Source of the DNA: Streptomyces canus | GTDB taxonomy: Bacteria > Actinomycetota > Actinomycetes > Streptomycetales > Streptomycetaceae | Assembly: GCF_030816965.1 (NCBI RefSeq) | Contig: NZ_JAUSYQ010000002.1 | Location: 10,158,001-10,222,000 of the forward strand | DNA: 64,000 nucleotides | Direction: 5' to 3' | Shown here: positions 34,882 to 43,926 of the stretch, piece by piece | Position numbering within the stretch: the first letter of the stretch is position 1 | Layout of the letters: every line of letters starts with the position of its first letter | The notes under the pieces: generated by a model | Seen by the model: the letters and a program-made list of their open reading frames with translations, nothing else | Databases searched by the model: none | What the model was told of the DNA's origin: nothing | Made by a program: the position numbers and the translations under genes

Positions 34882-35606
34882 AGCGCGGCGACCTCGGCGA
34901 GCTGGCCGGCAGTGTCGCCCTGGGGGCGTGGACGGCCTTCGGTGTCCTGACGATGGCCGTGATCGGGGACGGGCAGCCGTTGTACGGCGACGAGGACCTG
35001 GTGTCCTGGTCCGTCGCGCACCGCCCGGACGTGGCGGTGGCGCTGGCCCATGGCCTGACCGCCACCGGCACCGGCTTCATCCCGTACGTCCTCGCCGTAC
35101 TGGCAGCGACCATCGCCGGACGTACTCTGCGCCGGCGGGCCGTCGCCGCCGCGCTCTGCCTCGCCTGCCTCGGAGTGGGGCAGGTGGCGCGGTACGGCGT
35201 GATGGCGCTCGTCGCCCGGCCCCGCCCCACCCGAGTGGACTGGGCCACACACGCCTCGGGGTGGGCGTTTCCCTCCGGCCACACGGCCACGGCCGCGATC
35301 GCCGCCGGACTGCTCGTCATCGCCGTGTACACACGCTCCCCGCCCGGCAGGACCCTGCTCGCCCTCGCGGTCGGCTGCTGGGGCGCGCTCGTCGGACTGA
35401 CCCGCGTCTACCTCGGGGTGCACTGGTTCACCGATGTCGTCGGCGGCTGGCTGTTCGCCCTCGGCTGGCTCGGGCTGTGCCTGTGCGCCGCTGCCTGGTG
35501 GCTGCCCGAAGGGTTCATCACAGGTACCACGGACACAGACCCAGTGCCGACGGAGGACCATGCGCCACAAGATCCTGGTCGTCGAGGACGATCACGCCCT
35601 GCGTGA
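34878..35606 (+). CDS. PAP2-family membrane phosphatase (second copy)
   Basis: 242 residues from ATG 34878, overlapping the previous stop. The catalytic motifs are altered but recognisable: RYGVMALVARPRP, FPSGHTATAA and TRVYLGVHWFTDVVGG. About six helices. It has a hydrophilic C-terminal tail beyond the usual end. The tail overlaps the start of the response-regulator remnant at 35560, so the stop may have been moved by decay there. The likely substrate is again a lipid phosphate. Confidence 0.88.
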   Translation: MKRGDLGELAGSVALGAWTAFGVLTMAVIGDGQPLYGDEDLVSWSVAHRPDVAVALAHGLTATGTGFIPYVLAVLAATIAGRTLRRRAVAAALCLACLGVGQVARYGVMALVARPRPTRVDWATHASGWAFPSGHTATAAIAAGLLVIAVYTRSPPGRTLLALAVGCWGALVGLTRVYLGVHWFTDVVGGWLFALGWLGLCLCAAAWWLPEGFITGTTDTDPVPTEDHAPQDPGRRGRSRPA

Positions 35607-35854
35607 CGTCTGCTGCGCGGCCTGCGCGACGAGGACTTCGCCCCGTGCCTGCCCCGGACGGCGCCACCGCCCTGCGGCTGGCCACGGGTGACATCGCCGC
35701 GGCCGTCCTGGACGTCGGGCTGCCCGACGCGGACGGCCGGGACGTGTGCCAGGCGATGCGGGCCAACGGATACCTCTCTCCGGTCATCTTCCTGACCGCC
35801 CATCACCGGTTCACTGACCGGCTGTCCGGGTTCTCCGCCGGGGGCGACGACTAA
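35560..35854 (+). pseudogene. frameshifted response-regulator receiver remnant
   Basis: ATG at 35560 with a CGGAGG site starts MRHKILVVEDDHALRDV, a receiver-domain start with the acidic pair. A missing base after GACGTC breaks the frame. A second lost base near 35642 restores PAPDGATALRLATGDIAAAVLDVGLPDADGRDVCQAMRANGYLSPVIFLTAHHRFTDRLSGFSAGGDD, then stops. The DNA-binding domain is gone. It was originally an OmpR-type regulator, and its sensor kinase partner is absent. The next 200 bp (35855-36055) show nothing recognisable. Confidence 0.8.
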
Positions 35855-36055
35855 GCACGGCGACCGTCGCCACCGCGCTGGACCTCACCCCCTACCGGAG
35901 TTCGGCAACCACCCTCCGAGCTTCAGGGTCCGGGCGAACGGGTCACCGGCGGTCTCGCCTGACCCCGAGCGAGACCGGCAGATGCGCGACGAACACGGCC
36001 CGCGCGTGAGCACGGCTTGGTGCGGTTCAGTGCCGAGCGGGTTGGCTGGTCCCGG

Positions 36056-36931
36056 TCAGGCTGCCGGAGCGGTCAGGGCGACCTTGGCCGCCAGCCGGAG
36101 ATTCCTGATCATCGGATTCGGGTCGCCCTTGCGGCTGACCAGGACAACCTGGCTGGGGGGAGCGCCCTCGATCGGGACGGTGACGAGGTCGGGACGCAGG
36201 GAGCTACGCCGATCGCCGACCGGTAGCACGGCGATCGCCCTGCCGCTCGCCACGAGTTCGAGCTTGTCCTCGTAGCTCTCGATCGGCGGCACGTCGGCCC
36301 CGAGGATCCGGTAGGAAGTCCAGTCCGCGGTCTCGAACGCGCACGGCGCCGCCTCCTCGCCGGCCAGTTCTTCCGCGGTCACCGACGCGCGGTCGGCCAA
36401 GGGATGGCCGCGCGGGACCGCGAGCATCCGGGGCTCCTCGTACAGCGGGGTGGTGAACACGTCGCCGGCGGCGAGCGGCAGCGGGGCCCGCGCGATCAGG
36501 GCGTCGACGCGCTTGTCGGACAGCGCTCCGACGTCGCGGCAGCTCAGGTACCGGGTGGCGATCTCGGCGTCCGGGTGACGGCGGCGCAGTTCCCGTACGG
36601 CGGCGGTGATCACCAGGTCTTCGACGTAGCCGATGGCGATGCGTTCGGTCTCGGCTTGTTCACGCACGACCAGCTCGGCCTGGCGGGCGGCCTGCAGCAG
36701 GGCTTGGGCCTGAGGGAGGAACCTCTGGCCGGCCGGAGTGAGCCGGGTGCCCTGAGGTACGCGGTCCAGCAGTCGTGCGCCGAGATACTTCTCGAGCCGT
36801 TGGATCTGGCGGCTCAGCGCCGGCTGGGCCACGTGCAGGTCGGCAGCGGCCCGTCCGAAGTGCTGGTGCGCCGCCACCACGGTGAAGTAGCGCACCAGCC
36901 GCAGTTCCAGGTCCTGTCCGAGATCGTTCAC
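36056..36931 (-). CDS. LysR-family transcriptional regulator
   Basis: 291 residues from GTG 36931. HTH: LRYFTVVAAHQHFGRAAADLHVAQPALSRQIQRLEKYLGARLLDRVPQGTRLTPAGQRFLPQA. The substrate-binding domain has the usual two-lobed pattern (IAIGYVEDLVITAAVRELRRRHPDAEIATRYLSCRDVGALSDKRVDALIARAPL). It is divergently transcribed from the oxidoreductase at 37054 with a 122-bp shared intergenic region, the standard LysR arrangement, so it very probably controls that gene. Confidence 0.92.
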   Translation of the reverse strand: MNDLGQDLELRLVRYFTVVAAHQHFGRAAADLHVAQPALSRQIQRLEKYLGARLLDRVPQGTRLTPAGQRFLPQAQALLQAARQAELVVREQAETERIAIGYVEDLVITAAVRELRRRHPDAEIATRYLSCRDVGALSDKRVDALIARAPLPLAAGDVFTTPLYEEPRMLAVPRGHPLADRASVTAEELAGEEAAPCAFETADWTSYRILGADVPPIESYEDKLELVASGRAIAVLPVGDRRSSLRPDLVTVPIEGAPPSQVVLVSRKGDPNPMIRNLRLAAKVALTAPAA

Positions 36932-37053
36932 CCTTCCAGCGTACGTGTCATGCCGTTTCGGAATGACGAGGTTGCCGAACCGGTCTTGGACGGCCGCGCC
37001 GTCCTGGGCCTTGACTGAAGGAGCAACGTTTCCCCAAGAAAGCGACAGACGCG

Positions 37054-38052
37054 ATGAAGGCGATCCAGTTCCACGAAGCGGGCGGACCGGAAGTTTTGCA
37101 GTATGACGAGGTGCCGGTTCCCGAGATCGGCCCCGGCGAGGTGCTCGTCCGCGTGCACGCGGCGGGCATCAACCCGCCGGACTGGTACCTGCGTGAGGGG
37201 ATGAAGGTCATGCCGGCCGAGATGAGGCCGGCGCTGGAGTTCCCCCTGATCCCCGGAACCGACATGTCGGGCGTGGTCCAGGCGGTCGCTCCGGATGTGC
37301 TGGGGTTCGCCGTCGGAGACGAGGTCTTCGGCATGCTGCGGTTCCCCGGATTCGACGGCCGGACGTATGCCGAGTACGTGGCCGCGCCGGCTTCGGACCT
37401 GGCTCACAAGCCTGCCGGTATCGACCACGTGCAGGCGGCCGGGGCACCGATGGCCGTGCTGACGGCCTGGCAGTACCTGGTTGATCTCGGCCACGACGTG
37501 CCGTCTCCTTTCACCGGCCGGGTGCACCAGCCGGTGCCGATCACGCCAGGGATGACCGTGCTGGTCAACGGGGCCGCCGGTGGAGTGGGCCACTTCGCGG
37601 TGCAGTTGGCGAAATGGAAGGGGGCACACGTCATCGCGGTGGCCTCGGGCCGGCACGAGCAGTTTCTGCGCAAGCTCGGCGCCGATGAGTTCATCGACTA
37701 CACCAGGACGCAGGCCGCGGACGTGGTCAGCGGTGTCGACCTGGTGATCGACACCGTCGGTGGCCCGGACAGCTCACGCTTCCTGACCGTGCTCAAGCGC
37801 GGCGGCACCATGCTTCCGGTGTTCTTCGCCCAGTACGACCCGGAAGAGACAGCGAGTCGGGGCATCACGGTCTCGAACATTCAGGTGCGTTCGAACGGCC
37901 CCCAGCTCGCCGAGATCGGGCGCCTGCTCGACGAGGGCAAGCTCCAGGTCGGCGTGGACAGCACCTACCCGCTCCCCGAGGCGGGCAGCGCACACACGCG
38001 AGCCGCGCAGGGGCACATCCAAGGCAAGATCGTGCTGACGGTGGTCTCGTGA
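37054..38052 (+). CDS. NADP-dependent zinc-free MDR oxidoreductase
   Basis: 332 residues. FHEAGGPEVLQYDEVPVPEIGPGEVLVRVHAAGINPPDWYLREG, the Rossmann motif NGAAGGVGHFAVQLAKWKGAHVIAVASG and a typical C-terminal AHTRAAQGHIQGKIVLTVV identify a quinone-oxidoreductase-like protein. An extra insert (HDVPSPFTGRVHQPVPITPG) precedes the nucleotide-binding motif. It is divergent from a LysR regulator and was once followed by a SnoaL-like gene that overlaps its stop. Confidence 0.88.
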   Translation: MKAIQFHEAGGPEVLQYDEVPVPEIGPGEVLVRVHAAGINPPDWYLREGMKVMPAEMRPALEFPLIPGTDMSGVVQAVAPDVLGFAVGDEVFGMLRFPGFDGRTYAEYVAAPASDLAHKPAGIDHVQAAGAPMAVLTAWQYLVDLGHDVPSPFTGRVHQPVPITPGMTVLVNGAAGGVGHFAVQLAKWKGAHVIAVASGRHEQFLRKLGADEFIDYTRTQAADVVSGVDLVIDTVGGPDSSRFLTVLKRGGTMLPVFFAQYDPEETASRGITVSNIQVRSNGPQLAEIGRLLDEGKLQVGVDSTYPLPEAGSAHTRAAQGHIQGKIVLTVVS

Positions 38053-38362
38053 TCGCCGAACTCCAGCAGGCGGTGGCGAACTACGCCCACGCCCTGGACG
38101 AGCTGAACATGCCCGAGCTGGAAGCGGTCCTGACCGAAGACACCACCTGGACCTTCACGATGCCCGGACAGGGAGTGCTCGGCCCCGTCACCGGACGTGC
38201 GGCGGCTGGCGATGCGACGTCGCTCTCGAGGCCTACGAGGAGGCCCTCGAGCCCAAGAAGCTGATCCTTGTTCCCGGTGGCCACTGGGACCCTTACCGTA
38301 GCCAGTTCGAACGTGCCGGCACGGGAGCGCTCGGCTGGTTCCGGGAGCATCTTCAGGCGTAG
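38049..38362 (+). pseudogene. chimeric remnant: SnoaL-like start, alpha/beta-hydrolase end
   Basis: GTG at 38049 overlaps the previous stop and opens MIAELQQAVANYAHALDELNMPELEAVLTEDTTWTFTMPG, a SnoaL/NTF2-like fold start. Near 38215 the homology switches, in another frame, to VALEAYEEALEPKKLILVPGGHWDPYRSQFERAGTGALGWFREHLQA, the C-terminus of a DLH-like alpha/beta hydrolase including its catalytic His (PGGHWDPY). Two genes were fused by a deletion and neither is complete. Confidence 0.7.
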
Positions 38363-38498
38363 GGCAAGGTGTGTTCGCCGAGTCATGGCGCCCGAGCGGA
38401 CATCCTCCAGCCTGGTGTTGGCCGGCGCCACCTTGATGGCCGGACATCTCCCGCCGACGCCGTGCGACGACATGAAGAAGTGCCACGGCCGCGACGGA

Positions 38499-38700
38499 CT
38501 GGGGAGGGCGGTCGGCACCGTGCCGGGCCGCAGCCAGTGGGACACCATCACTCAGACGACCATGACCGGTTCGCCGACGTCACCGGCGACCGGCAGTGGA
38601 TCCCCGTCGACCCCGAGAAGGCGGCGAAGGGCCCCTGCGGCACCACGGTGGCCCACGGCTACCTGGCGCAGTCCCTCACCGCGGTGCTGCTTGCCGACCC
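38499..38700 (+). pseudogene. remnant of a MaoC-like (R)-hydratase
   Basis: RAVGTVPGRSQWDTITQ in one frame continues in another as DRFADVTGDRQWIPVDPEKAAKGPCGTTVAHGYLAQSLTAVL, the MaoC hot-dog signature with the catalytic Asp/His (DVTGD...VDP...AHGYL). Frameshift and truncation make it non-functional. Between 38363 and 38498 a short frame (MAPERTSSSLVLAGATL) leads into it, and 38701-38882 shows nothing recognisable. Confidence 0.65.
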
Positions 38701-38882
38701 CGTGGCGGCGGACATTGCGGCCCCCGCCGCGGGCCGCCGCCGTCGGGGACTCGGTCGCGCCCGGGTTCGTAGGCGCGGCTCACTTGTTCGCACACCTTGT
38801 TGATGTGCATGGCACCTGTGGCTGTTCGGTGTAGGCCACAAGACGACTCCGGGACCGGGGGCTTGGCGGGTGGGTGGCGCGG

Positions 38883-38914
38883 GGCCGGAGGCCGCGTGAT
38901 GCGGCCGTCCGGCC
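38883..38914 (-). terminator. terminator after the dgoD-like gene
   Basis: GGCCGGAGGCCGC (38883-38895), loop GTGAT, GCGGCCGTCCGGCC (38901-38914): a long stem with one irregularity, 17 bp past the stop of the minus-strand gene ending at 38931. Confidence 0.7.
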
Positions 38915-38930
38915 GGGGCCTGCCCCTGGG

Positions 38931-40076
38931 CTACCAGGCGGCCAGTGAGCCGTCTGTGTTGCGCCAGACCGGGTTGCGCCAGCGGTGGCCGCGTTCGGCG
39001 GCGGCGCGGACCGCGTCCTCGTCGATGGTGATGCCCAGACCGGGCGCGGTCGGGCGGTCGATGTAGCCGTCGCGGAACGTGAAGGGCGTGGTGTCGGCGA
39101 GGTAGTCCAGCAGCCCGCTGCTGTCGCCGTAGCCGATGCCCAGTGCCTGTTCCTGGATGAGGAAGTTGGGGATCGCGAAGTCGAGTTGCAGGCTGGCCGC
39201 GAGGGCGATCGGGCCGAGCGGGCAGTGCGGGGCCACCATGACGTCGTACGCCTCGGCCATCGCGGCGATCCGGCGGGTCTCGGAGATTCCGCCGGCGTGG
39301 CTGATATCGGGCTGGGCCACGGCGATGCCGTCGGAGAGCACGGAGCGGAAGTCCCAGCGGGAGTAGAGCCGTTCGCCGGTGGCGATGGGGATGGAGGTGG
39401 AGCGCACCACGGCGCCGAGGTCCCGGGAGAACTCGGGCAGCACGGGCTCTTCGACGAAGAGCGGCAGGAGCGGCTCCAGGAGGGGCAGTACGCGGCGGGA
39501 CATCGCCCCGCTGAACCGGCCGTGGAAGTCCAGGGCCAGGTCGCGCTCCGGCCCGATGGCCTCGCGGACCGCGGCCACCCCGTCGACGATGGCGTTGATG
39601 GCGGCAGGTGTGGCGAGCGGTTCCAGCTGGCCGCAGGGGTTCAGCTTGACCGCCGTCATGCCCTTGGCGACCTGTTCGGCCGCCGACTCGGCCAGTTCCT
39701 CGGGGGTTTCGCCACCGACCCAGCCGTAGACGCGCACCCGGTCGCGTACGTGGCCGCCGAGGAGCTGGTGGACCGGGACGCCGTGGGTCTTGCCCGCGAT
39801 GTCCCACAGGGCCTGGTCGATTCCGGCCAGGGCGCTGTTCAGGACGACGCCGCCGCGATAGAAGCCGCTCTTGGCGAGGACCTGCCAGTGCTCCTCGATC
39901 CGGGCCGGGTCCTGGCCGACCAGGTAGTCGAACATCTCCTCGACACAGCGGGCGACGGTGTGGGCCTTGCCCTCGACTATGGGCTCGCCCCAGCCGGAGA
40001 CGCCCTCGTCGGTGTCGATGCGGAGGAAGAGCCAGCGCGGTTCGACGAGGAAGAGCTCGTATCCAGTGATCTTCAT
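38931..40076 (-). CDS. dgoD: galactonate dehydratase (enolase superfamily, DgoD-like)
   Basis: 381 residues. [38 protein letters not shown] is the mandelate-racemase/muconate-lactonising N-terminal cap. The barrel has the metal ligands Asp in [10 protein letters not shown], Glu in FVEEPVLPE and Glu in [13 protein letters not shown], and the acid/base His in [13 protein letters not shown], a set matching D-galactonate dehydratase. It converts galactonate (or a close epimer) to 2-keto-3-deoxygalactonate. Third gene of the leftward unit with LacI and an SDR, and the missing step between the lactonase and the kinase/aldolase encoded on the right. Confidence 0.85.
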   Translation of the reverse strand: MKITGYELFLVEPRWLFLRIDTDEGVSGWGEPIVEGKAHTVARCVEEMFDYLVGQDPARIEEHWQVLAKSGFYRGGVVLNSALAGIDQALWDIAGKTHGVPVHQLLGGHVRDRVRVYGWVGGETPEELAESAAEQVAKGMTAVKLNPCGQLEPLATPAAINAIVDGVAAVREAIGPERDLALDFHGRFSGAMSRRVLPLLEPLLPLFVEEPVLPEFSRDLGAVVRSTSIPIATGERLYSRWDFRSVLSDGIAVAQPDISHAGGISETRRIAAMAEAYDVMVAPHCPLGPIALAASLQLDFAIPNFLIQEQALGIGYGDSSGLLDYLADTTPFTFRDGYIDRPTAPGLGITIDEDAVRAAAERGHRWRNPVWRNTDGSLAAW

Positions 40077-40265
40077 GGGGTGCGTCTCCGGGTTCTGTGT
40101 TCTGTGCTGTGTACGGCCCAGAGCCGGCGGCTCCCCGCGCGGAGGGGGAGGGGCGGGTCCGGGGAAGGGGTGCGGGCGTCCATGCGGCGGGGGCCGTCCG
40201 CCGGGGTGCGGCGGTGTCGGACGGGCACGGCGGTTGGCCGCCCGGTATGGGCGAGGCCCGGCGGC

Positions 40266-41033
40266 CTACTCCTGGGAGCTGATGCTGCGGCCACCGTCCA
40301 CGAGGAGGTTTTGTCCTGTGATGAAGGAGGCGTCCTCGGAGGCGAGGAAGGCCACCGCTGCGGCGATGTCCTCGGGGGCGCCCAGCCTGCCGACAGGTGT
40401 GCGCCCGATGGTCTGCACCTTGTACTCCGGGGGCGCCTGGGCCCACAGGGCGGTGACCACGGCTCCGGGCAGGACGGCGTTGAACCTGATCTGTCCGCCG
40501 TACTCGACGGCCAGCTGGCGCACGAGCGCGTCGATTCCGCCCTTGGCCGCCGCGTACGCCGGGAAGCCCTTGAAGCCGACGGCCGCGTGGACGGACGAGG
40601 TGATCACCACCGCGCCCCTGGCCGTCCTGAGCAGTGGCACCGCGGCCCGGACGCCGTAGAACACCGAGTCGAGGGAGAGCCGCAGCTGGTCGTGCCAGGC
40701 GGCGTCGTCGAGTTCGTGTGCCGCTCCCGGCAGGTTGCGACCGGCGTTGAGGTGGAGTACGTCGAGCCGTCCGGTCCAGGACTCGGCCTCGGCGACGGCC
40801 TGCGCCCACTCCGTCGGCGAGGTGACGTCCAAAGGCAGGTCGCGTGCCCGGCCGCCCTCGGCGCGGATCTCCTCGGCGACGCGATGGGCGCCCTTGACGT
40901 CCACGTCGGTGACGAGAACGGACGCTCCCTCCGCCGCCAGTCGGCGGGCGGTGGCCGCCCCGATCCCGGAGGCGGCCGCGGTGAGCAGGGCCGTACGGCC
41001 GGTGAAACGTGCCGGTGCGGCGGCGACGGTCAT
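40266..41033 (-). CDS. SDR-family sugar (galactose-type) 1-dehydrogenase
   Basis: 255 residues, 4-bp overlap with the LacI gene. Classical SDR: cofactor motif [22 protein letters not shown] in [10 protein letters not shown], Ser in [15 protein letters not shown] catalytic pair, and the C-terminal [36 protein letters not shown]. Context (dehydratase, lactonase, KDG kinase, aldolase) suggests oxidation of an aldose such as D-galactose, or L-arabinose, to its lactone. The family alone does not fix the substrate. Confidence 0.85.
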   Translation of the reverse strand: MTVAAAPARFTGRTALLTAAASGIGAATARRLAAEGASVLVTDVDVKGAHRVAEEIRAEGGRARDLPLDVTSPTEWAQAVAEAESWTGRLDVLHLNAGRNLPGAAHELDDAAWHDQLRLSLDSVFYGVRAAVPLLRTARGAVVITSSVHAAVGFKGFPAYAAAKGGIDALVRQLAVEYGGQIRFNAVLPGAVVTALWAQAPPEYKVQTIGRTPVGRLGAPEDIAAAVAFLASEDASFITGQNLLVDGGRSISSQE

Positions 41034-42079
41034 GGCGTTCCTTCTGGTCGTGCTGGTCTGGCCGTGGAGCCGCGCAGCACCAGCCGCGGCTCGGTCGGTA
41101 CGACGACGTCTCCCGCCGGCTTGCCCTCGATGGTGGCCACCAGTGCGTCCACCGCGGCGGTTCCCAGCTCGTGCAGGGGCATCGCGACGGTGGTCAGCGG
41201 GGGATGGAGGTGCGCGGCCACGGGCAGGTCGTCGTTGCCGACCACGGAGACGTCCTCCGGGATCCTGAGGCCGAGGTCCCTGATCGCCGCCATGGCGCCT
41301 ATCGCCTGGGCGAGCGAGCTGGTGTAGAGGGCGGTGACCGGTGGCCGCCCGTCGCCGTCAGCGGGGCACAGCAGTGCCCGCGCCGCGGACCCGCCGCCGT
41401 CCTCGGTGAACTCCCCGGACGCGACCGGAGCCGCGTCCAGCCCCAGCGTGTCGGCGTGCCGCAGGAACGCCTCCTTGCGGACCTCGCTGGGCGTGATCCC
41501 GGAAGGGCCCGCGATGTGTCCGACCACTCGGTGGCCGAGGCCGTGCAGGTGGTCGAGCGCGGTCACGCTGGAGCGGGCGACGTCCATGGTGATGTTGCGG
41601 CCGGAGCCCTTGACCGATCGGTTGAGGAAGACGTGCGGGATCGCGCTGCGGCTCAGCGCGTCCAGCAGGAGATGGCCTGGGCGGGCCGAGGCGATGAGCA
41701 GCCCGTCGACCCTGCCCTCCTGTACCAGGTCGTGGAAGGACTCGTCTGCTTCCTGCCCGTCGAAGTCCTCGGCCAGCAGGGAGAGATAGCCCAGTTCGCG
41801 GGCCCGCTGGTAGGCGCCGCGGGCGATGGTGACGTACGTGGGGTTGGCGAGGGCGGGGATCAGCAGGGCCAGCGCGTGGGTGCTTGCACCGGCCAGAGCC
41901 CGGGCTCCGGAGTGCGGCCGGTAGCCGAGTGCCTCGGCGGCCTCATGGACGCGCCGACGCGTCTCCGGCCGTACGGACAGGTCCTGTCGGCCGTTGAGCA
42001 CCTTGGACACGGTGGCCTTGGAGACCCCGGCCGCGTGGGCCACATCCACGAGCCTGGCCCGGACGGGCTGTTCCGGCAC
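41030..42079 (-). CDS. LacI-family repressor of the sugar-acid cluster
   Basis: 349 residues from GTG 42079 with GAGAGGGGGAG upstream. HTH and hinge: [66 protein letters not shown]. The sugar-binding core follows ([61 protein letters not shown]). It is placed at the divergent promoter and most likely represses both directions through the operator at 42175-42190. Confidence 0.92.
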   Translation of the reverse strand: MPEQPVRARLVDVAHAAGVSKATVSKVLNGRQDLSVRPETRRRVHEAAEALGYRPHSGARALAGASTHALALLIPALANPTYVTIARGAYQRARELGYLSLLAEDFDGQEADESFHDLVQEGRVDGLLIASARPGHLLLDALSRSAIPHVFLNRSVKGSGRNITMDVARSSVTALDHLHGLGHRVVGHIAGPSGITPSEVRKEAFLRHADTLGLDAAPVASGEFTEDGGGSAARALLCPADGDGRPPVTALYTSSLAQAIGAMAAIRDLGLRIPEDVSVVGNDDLPVAAHLHPPLTTVAMPLHELGTAAVDALVATIEGKPAGDVVVPTEPRLVLRGSTARPARPEGTP

Positions 42080-42149
42080 GTGCTCCCCCTCTCCAGTGGG
42101 CGTTGCCCGGTCCGCGCTGCTGCGGACAGAGACGACGCGTTTTTGCCTC

Positions 42150-42198
42150 TTGACACCTTCTGGCGACGCAACCTAACGTTCGCGAAAGTTTCAGTCAA
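42150..42198. promoter_or_regulatory. overlapping divergent promoters with a shared LacI operator
   Basis: Plus strand: TTGACA (42150-42155), 18 bp, TAACGT (42174-42179). Minus strand: TTGACT (42193-42198), 17 bp, TAGGTT (42170-42175). The near-palindrome AACGTTCGCGAAAGTT (42175-42190) with the central CG of LacI-family sites covers the plus -10 and fills the minus spacer. One bound LacI protein could shut both the lacI-SDR-dgoD unit and the transporter-catabolic unit. Confidence 0.8.
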
Positions 42199-42573
42199 CC
42201 GGTTTCCTCGGACGGGAATAAGCGACAAGTCCGAGCAGAGCCCTAGAAACAGGTCATACCGAAACAGCAAGATATCGGCCACAGTTGACCGCAAGTCAAT
42301 TGGGCCGGGAGCCGCCCCCGGGCTCGCCGCACACGCGACCACCGTCGCATCCGCGGTCTCCAGCCACCGGTGTGTGTACCCGTCCACGCAGACGGATGCG
42401 CTTGGTCCCGGGTGCCTTGCACCACCGTCGAGCGAGCCGGTGTTCCACCGCCGCCGCGCTCTCCCTTTCGCTTCCCCACGGCAGCCCCTCCTGCCGCCAT
42501 GCCCCCCGTCGCACGTCCCCGCAGCCGCCGTACGCCTCGCACTCGCGTACGTCCCGCACGAAAGGCCATCGGC
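42199..42573 (+). other. long 5' untranslated leader of the rightward operon
   Basis: If transcription starts just after the -10 at 42174-42179, the mRNA has close to 390 nt before the binding-protein ATG at 42574. No known riboswitch is recognised, and reading frames through it look like noise. A second unseen promoter nearer the gene is possible. Confidence 0.4.
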
Positions 42574-43926
42574 ATGCTCATGTCAACGTCGACATCCCTT
42601 GACAGGCGACGCTTCCTCGCCGTCTCCACCGGAACCGCGCTCGCCGCGACCGGTCTGTCTGCCTGCGCCGGCACCGCCGGTAACAGCACAGGCGGATCAG
42701 GGAGCGGCAGGACGACGCTCACCGTGATGACGGTGCAGAACGAGTGGGACAAAAAGGCCCTCAAGGCCGCCGAAGACGCGCTGGGGATGAACCTCAACGT
42801 CATCATCTGGGACCCCACCAAGCTCAACGCCATGCTGGCTGCCAAGAACCCGCCGGACGTGGTCCGCGGCTTCGGCGCGACCGAGACCCCGTACTTCGCC
42901 GCCCGTGGCCTGATGACGGATCTGGACCCGTACTTCGCCAAGAGCTCGGCGCTGAAGGTCTCAGACCTCGACCCGGTCAACGACGTGTGGCGCTACGACG
43001 GCAAGAAGCAGGGCGCCGGACCCCGCTACGGCATGGCCAAGGACTACTCCCAGGACTCCATGTTCTGGTACCGCACCGACCTGTTCGAGGCCGCCAAGCT
43101 CGACGCGCCGAGCGCGACCGAGCCGATCTCCTGCGACGAGTGGCTGGATCTGGGCAAGAAGCTGGTCAAGCGCCGACTGGGCAAGGTGAAGGTGTACGGC
43201 CTGAACGCCACCGGCATGGGAGTCTTCCCGCAGCTCATGGGGATGACCGCGTCGGCCGGCGGCAGTCTGTTCGCCGAGGACCTGGCCACGGTGGACTTCT
43301 CTTCCCCCGAGGCGCTCAAGGCGCTGCGGTGGTACCTGGACTACGCGAAGGCCGACATCGGCCCGAGCGTCTCCAACCCCAACCCGGACGGCTGGGACGG
43401 CCCCACCTACCAGGCCAACCGCATGGCGATGAGCTGCAACGGCTACTGGTTCGGCGGGCTCATCGGCGGTGACCCCAAGCTCGCGGCAGTCTCCCGCTTC
43501 GCGCCCGCCCCGCAGCTCGGCAGCCACCGCGTCAGCTCCTGCTTCGGCGCCACCGGCTTCTGGATCCCGAGGGACGCCAAGAACAAGGAAGCGTCCTGGA
43601 AGTTCTTCGAGTGGTACTTCGGCGGCAAGCCCGCCCAGGAGCGTGCGGCGAGTGGCTGGGGCATTCCCTCCCTGACCTCGCTGCGCTCGAAGATGCCGCA
43701 GACCAGCGCCTTCCAGAAGCAGGCCTTCCAGGTACAGGAGAAGGAGCTGCCGCACTTCTCGGTGCTCAGCTTCACCCCGTACGCCCAGCAGGCCGCCCTG
43801 GAGGGCGTGCTGAGCAAGGTCCTGCCGGCTGCGCTGAAGTCCGGAACCTCGGCGGGCGTGGTCGCCGACACGCTCAACTCCCGGATGAACGAGCAGCTCG
43901 CCCAGGGCAAGGAGCTCGTGGGGTGA
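42574..43926 (+). CDS. sugar ABC transporter substrate-binding lipoprotein
   Basis: 450 residues, ATG 42574 with AAAGG 8 nt upstream. The signal combines a twin-arginine motif (DRRRFLAVS) with a lipobox (LSAC, C31), so it is probably a Tat-exported lipoprotein. The rest is a type I extracellular solute-binding fold of the CUT1 class (TLTVMTVQNEWDKKALKAAEDALG, WYRTDLFEAAKLDAP, MAMSCNGYWFGGLIGG). It opens the rightward operon and feeds two permeases. The sugar is inferred from context as galactose-, arabinose- or galactoside-like. Confidence 0.9.
   Translation: MLMSTSTSLDRRRFLAVSTGTALAATGLSACAGTAGNSTGGSGSGRTTLTVMTVQNEWDKKALKAAEDALGMNLNVIIWDPTKLNAMLAAKNPPDVVRGFGATETPYFAARGLMTDLDPYFAKSSALKVSDLDPVNDVWRYDGKKQGAGPRYGMAKDYSQDSMFWYRTDLFEAAKLDAPSATEPISCDEWLDLGKKLVKRRLGKVKVYGLNATGMGVFPQLMGMTASAGGSLFAEDLATVDFSSPEALKALRWYLDYAKADIGPSVSNPNPDGWDGPTYQANRMAMSCNGYWFGGLIGGDPKLAAVSRFAPAPQLGSHRVSSCFGATGFWIPRDAKNKEASWKFFEWYFGGKPAQERAASGWGIPSLTSLRSKMPQTSAFQKQAFQVQEKELPHFSVLSFTPYAQQAALEGVLSKVLPAALKSGTSAGVVADTLNSRMNEQLAQGKELVG

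Noticed and set aside
39000..43926. L-arabinose oxidative (arabonate) pathway as the sole role of the cluster
   Set aside because: The GH51 gene suggests arabinose, but an arabonate dehydratase of the IlvD/EDD family and ketoglutarate-semialdehyde dehydrogenase are absent, while a KDG kinase and KDPGal aldolase (six-carbon acids) are present. Galactose-type flux fits better.
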